Shown one piece after another: positions 45,801-51,800 of a stretch of DNA of 64,000 nucleotides. Position numbers and translations under genes: made by a program. Origin of the DNA: Scolanthus callimorphus. Lineage: Eukaryota > Cnidaria > Anthozoa > Actiniaria > Edwardsiidae. The notes under the pieces are model-generated. The model made no database searches. It saw only the letters and a program-made list of their open reading frames with translations, and was not told where the DNA came from. Numbering within the stretch: the first letter of the stretch is position 1; every line of letters starts with the position of its first letter. Where the stretch lies: NCBI GenBank assembly GCA_033964015.1, contig CM066924.1, forward strand, positions 4,880,251 to 4,944,250, read 5' to 3'.

Positions 45801-48800
45801 TATACTCACATTTGGTTCTGTTTTTATGGACATAATGAAGGAATGCTGGCTCAGCTCGGGGTTCTCCACCACTAGAAAAACACGTAAAGATGGATATTAA
45901 ATCTGTTGTACGGGCGACACATTTTACCGCTGCTTTATCCAGGTTTGTTTTGATAAGGACGCATCAAAATACGTAGATAGAGCAAAAAATATTATTATTC
46001 AGCCATGCCACTATCCAGATGAACTGATTGGCTAAGAGTACGCAGCAAAATCTTGTTGGCACGCAATTTCTGACGTCATACTGCAGACATTCGGATTGAT
46101 GCACTGTAATAACGTCATAATGCAAGGCAATACGTTTGGCCGCCATGTTGGTTTTTATGTCGGAAGCAAAAGCCAATTTTGTTAATATTCTTGTTGAATC
46201 TGTTAGATTTTTGCTTAGGATGTCTAAACATTAACTATGGCTATTTGAATGGAATTATACGAAGAGGAAAATGCCGGGAGACCCAAGCTGAAGTCGAAAA
46301 ACCGTTTCGCCGAGCAAGGCCTCATCGTCGACAATTATTGATGCCAACTCATTATTTTTATGTTTCCATGTTTCGGGTCGTACTTACTTCGTCCCATGAT
46401 TGGTTAGTTTTAGAATTTGTTAGTTTATGTGTTTTGTTATCTATGATAAAACAATCAGCGATGTACTTACATGGCGATGCACAAACTACACCGAGCGTGT
46501 TCCATAACTGGTGGTTCGTCGGCTCCAGTGAAATTCCTTTCTTGAGAACCTAATGAATGAAAGAGACGCGCCGTAATTTAAAGTGCCTCTGTCAGCCTCC
46601 ATTTTGTCAGCCTAGCAACATACAGAGTCAAGAAAAGCATCCATTTCCATCGGCTGATTTAGAGAGTGTAGGGCATTGCTCTCGATTGAACTCGGTAAAT
46701 TAAATATGAACCTTTGTTTTCAGATGTTTATTTAGAGATTTCTACACGTAATTCGACTTCTCATATCGAATGAAAACAATGACAAAGGAGTGGCTGACAC
46801 AGGCTCTTTAATGCATCCATACGTCAGAATAAAAGTAAAGTATTCGCGACCGACTCCCAAAACTCGCAGCTCGTAAGCTGAATTGCGCAGGGTCTCAACG
46901 GCGCCACTGGCTGCCAAGCGGTCCTAAGCATAGACACTTGGGTGGTCACTGCCAGAGGATTGATTACGTTAACGTCTTCCCTGGAACTGGGTAGAGTAGA
47001 AAGGCGAGACGGGACCTCGGTTTTAATTATCGTTTTTTTTCCGAAAGGCGTGAAACACAATGAATTAGTTTCGACCGAGACCCGAACAGAAAGAAAATGA
47101 TTTCCTCTGTCCCGGCCAGGAGTCGAAGCCGGAACACGGCGAGAGACCCAGCGCCGTAACGCTGAGCCAATAGTGCTTCCACCACTAGAATTTTCAAAAC
47201 GGTTTGTCCGTCCACCCTGGATATCGTTATTTTATAAAATAGCTAAGATAGTACGCGCACTCTGGCATTCTCACATTATAAACGCACGGCAGATGCAGTG
47301 CTATTTTATAAAAGCAATAAAATGCGGATTTCTGCGGTTTTTAATGTGATAAACGCACTTGGGATGCTGGAAAAACACGACAAGTTTGAAACTTACTCGG
47401 TTCGTGAGTTTCAAACTTTTCTCGTGTTTTTCGAGCATCCCTCGTGCGGAAATCCGCTTATTATTGCTTAAATATTGTATGTCTACGTCTTTTTGTCCTC
47501 GTTTTTGCTTATTTGTTGCACTATTGATGCCGTTCCAAAAACACTGTTTGCTAGTGCCACTGTCGCTACAGTTGTTGTCCTGAAGTGTTGTCTTGTATCG
47601 AGCTTTTATGTTGCGCTTCGTAGCGTACCGTTGCTAGGGCTGGAAATTAAGAAGAAGAAAAACACGAGACCGCATTTTGGACAATAGTTTCAAATCTTAG
47701 TCGCATTTTACAGACTGTGAGTGACAAAATTGCGTAAATTTTAGTCGCAAATAAGAAACGTTTAGTCGCAAAAGCGACTCATAAAGGCTCAATTTTTTAG
47801 TCCTGGTTGCGTTCCGCCTTCTTGTGCTGCGGTGTGGAATTGTGCTGGGTCGGACTGGTAGTGGCGTTTTGCTCTCAGCAATAACATGTTATCTTTTTGC
47901 TCTTCTTGTTTCTATAAGCTGTCGTTTTTGTCAAATGCCTATAAGGGGACTGGAGCGAGCTGCGCGGGTTCCCTGTGGACGCTCAAAATAGATCTGGCCG
48001 GGCTACCACACGCTAGATCTAACATGGAGGATGGTATTATTTCATTATTATTATTACATTATTATTTGATGCTATAAGTTCTCGCTCAAAGTTCAGTGTT
48101 TTTTTCTGGCAAATGTCGCCGAAATTCTTATCAGAAGGGGATCTACCCAGAAACATATAAGTGAGTTGAAACGTGTAACAAGCATACATTACTTTAGTGC
48201 CAAACTGCGGAATATTCGTAGAATAAACAATTGAAAAGATTTTGAAAATAATGTTGTTGCAAGACTCAAAGATGATAAATGTTAGTATATTATCACTTAC
48301 CACTGTTGCTCTACTTTACATGAGCGAAAAATGAAATATTATGAAGAGAAAACCTACTTGGGTTAGCAGTCGAAAGTTCATTATTGACCAAATATGGTCA
48401 TAAATTCATCTCGAATAATCCACAGCTTGGTTCGCCGTTACATGTTTCAACTAAGTTATAGCGGAGCTCCTGCGCGGGCCGAAGGCCCGCGCAAGCGGAG
48501 CACCATACCTAAGAAAATAACGTCTCGCATAACTATGGAGTTGATTTTCAAACGTCACGGGCTTTCTTGCTCATTTTGCTTACGTTATTGACGGCGCCAA
48601 GTCAAATGATTAGGGCGTTGAAATGGTATCGCCCAAAAGATTAATGTGTCCAAGTTTGGTTGCCATAGGTTGTTCTATTCTTGAGATATGAATTTTTTTG
48701 TTTCTTCCTGGTATTAAAGGTATAGCGTACGTCCGTCCGTCCGTCCGCCGTACGCGGAAACTCATGGGAACCCTGTGGTATACTAAGAAAATTAAAAAAT

Positions 48801-51800
48801 CTCGGGAAGGGATGGACCTTAGACAACCAAACTTGGATGAAGTTATCTAAGTGGCAAGGGGGGTGCAACTGCATGGTCACGTGGTATGACGTCATCGATG
48901 ACGTCATCATAGGAGAAAAATGATATATCTCAAGAAGGGATGAACCTCAGACAACCAAACTTGGGTGAAGGTATCTAAGTGGCAAGAGGGGTGCAACTGC
49001 ATGGTCACGTGGTATGACGTCATTGATGACGTCATCATAGGAGAAAAATGATATATCTCAAGAAGGGATGAACCTCAGACAACCAAACTTTAATGAAGTT
49101 ATCTAAGTGGCAAGGAGGGTGCAACTGCATGGTCACGTGGTATGATGTCATTGATGACGTCATCATAGGAGAAAAATGATATATCTCAAGAAGGGATGAA
49201 CCTCAGACAACCAAACTTGGATGAAGTTATCTAAGTGGCAAGGAGGGTGCAACTGCATGATCACTCGGTATGACGTCATTGATGACGTCATCATAGGAGA
49301 AAAGTGATATATCTCAAGAAGGGATGAACCTCAGACAACCAAACTTGGGTGAAGTTATCTAAGTGGCAAGGGGAGTGCAACTGCATGGTCACGTGGTATG
49401 ACGTCATCGATGATGTCATCATAGGAGAAAAATGATATATCTCAAGAAGGGATGAACCTCAGACAACCAAACTTGGGTGAAGTTATCTAAGTGGCAAGGA
49501 GGGTGCAACTGCATGGTCACGTGGTATGACGTCATTGATGACGTCATCATAGGAGAAAAATGATATATCTCAAGAAGGGATGAGCCTCAGACAACCAAAC
49601 TTGGGTGAAGTTATCTAAGTGGCAAGGAGGGTGCAACTGCATGGTCACGTGGTATGACGTCATTGATGACGTCATCATAGGAGAAAAATGATATACCTCA
49701 AGAAGGGATGAACCTCAGACAACCAAACTTGGGTGAAGTTATCTAAGTGGCAAGGGGGGTGCAACAGCATGGTCACGAGGTATGACGTCATTGATGACGT
49801 CATCATAGGAGAAAAATGATATATCTCAAGAAGGGATGAACTTCAGACAACCAAACTTGGGTGAAGTTATCTAAGTGGCAAGGTGGGTGTAACTGCATGG
49901 TTACGTGGTATGACTTAATTGATGACGTCATCAAACGTGAAAAGGTTTACATCGTTGAAGGGATGAACCTTAGATAACCACACTAGGGTGAACAAGTGCT
50001 TAGTAACGTGGTATAACGGTGCAAGGCTATCTATTCACGTACAATGGCAACCTTTTTGTCTTGTTAAAAAAATTTGTAACCGGGAGCTCCGCTTTTAGCC
50101 AGTGGCTAAATCTATATATTATGTTTCTGATCTACCGTCACTTCCAAATAAGGTAAATACCTCCAAATTTTGGTTTTGTTCAGGATATTTTTGATATGAT
50201 AAGCAAAATACCCGCAAATATAACACCGTGCTCTCAAACTGTAACCAAGGAAAGGGACCTTCAAATTCGTGGAAGAATGTAACCCTGGTTTGAATACCTG
50301 TACGGCTCTTTGAGCAAGACGTTCTTGTTCTTCTTTCTCAGCAAACTAAAAACAAAACACGATGCTTTAGTTAAAGGGGTACCCTCATGGTCAAAATGCA
50401 GTCAAATGCACAAGAAATCAGCAGAATAATCGTATACGTTTGGTAATAATCTTTCAATTGCTATACATAAGTACAAATTTGGAGTATTTTCGTGTATTAT
50501 CGAGCGGATGGAATTGGATTGCGAATTGGCATATTTTTTAAGTTCCTTTTTCTTTCTAAGACAAACTTGAAACATAATATAGGATTCTGGGTGTTTATGT
50601 AGACTACTGCAGTCTTACTGTATAACATTTTGTTGATACAACCGCGACAGTGCCCATTTAAAGTTGCGTCAACGGTTCTAGAATCAACGTTTATTGCATC
50701 ACATTAATTTCTAGTACCTTGGCCTGGAGATAGAAACTGAAGCCCAAGTCATTCCACAGGCTTGCACAATTAGGATCACATTTCAAAGCCCGTCCATACG
50801 CCCTAAAGAACATCGAGATTTGAGGGGCACAGCAAAAACAATCATAGAGCCTGTGTCAGCCGCCATTTTGACAGCATAGCAACATACGAAGTCGGAGGAC
50901 GCATCCATTTCCATCGGCTCATTTAGAGAATGTAGACCAATCTTCTCGTTTGAATTTGGTAAATCAAATCTGAAACTTTGTTTTTAGATGTTGATTTAGA
51001 GATTTCTGCACGTAATTCGTCTTCTAATATCGAACGAAAACAATAACAAAACAGTTGCTGACACGGGCTCTTTAAGCTCTTTAAATAACCGTCATAAATT
51101 TTGGCAATTCTCGATAAACATGTGAAACTATCCATGTGTTGGAGGGCTTGCGAGCGTCTATGGCAAACTAACTCTAATAGTGACCTTACATGCTTTGTAT
51201 TATAATCGTTTTTTAAGGTACCCCATTTAGCAAAATAGAAATCGTTGATATTAAGCAATTATTGGATGAGGTTTTTGTGATATCGGGAATAAACAATGTC
51301 GAGACAATTGGAATCGGGCGAGGCCGTAAGGCCGTCTTCTTCACGTTTTTCGAATCTTTGGTTTCTAGTAATTGAACACTGAATTTTGTCCTCGTTTAAA
51401 GATGCGGAGCGAGAAGCATTCTTTGCTTTTAGCTGCAAAGCTGGCACTTTTCAAAATCGAATCTGCGCGCCCTAGGCCCATGACGTATTGCTGCGTAAAA
51501 TCAATAATCAGGTAGCTCATTCTTCAAGAATCAGCATGCTGATTTCTTGAAGGACCCTCAAATTGCGTAATTCCCATAGTAAAGCGCGCGCTCTTAGCCA
51601 ATCAGAATTGAGATAGTGAGTACAATGTATAATAACAGATTTTAACAAAGGTGTAACCATACTAACTCCATGCTATAACTGACTGTCGAACGCGACAGAT
51701 AAGTCAAACGTGCAACAATATTCATTATGCAGCCTTACATTGTGCCGAGGCTAAGAATGTCCTTCTTTCCTGCTATCACGCTACAACTGACCATCTTACG

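Noticed and set aside
46179..46553. 124-codon plus-strand frame
   Set aside because: Overlaps the antisense of a SKIC3 exon (46,471-46,549) and shows no domain.
47110..47183. tRNA-like sequence on the minus strand (GGCTCAGCG..., GGCTTCGACTCC)
   Set aside because: A- and B-box-like motifs are present but acceptor and anticodon stems do not form convincingly; at most an old SINE head.
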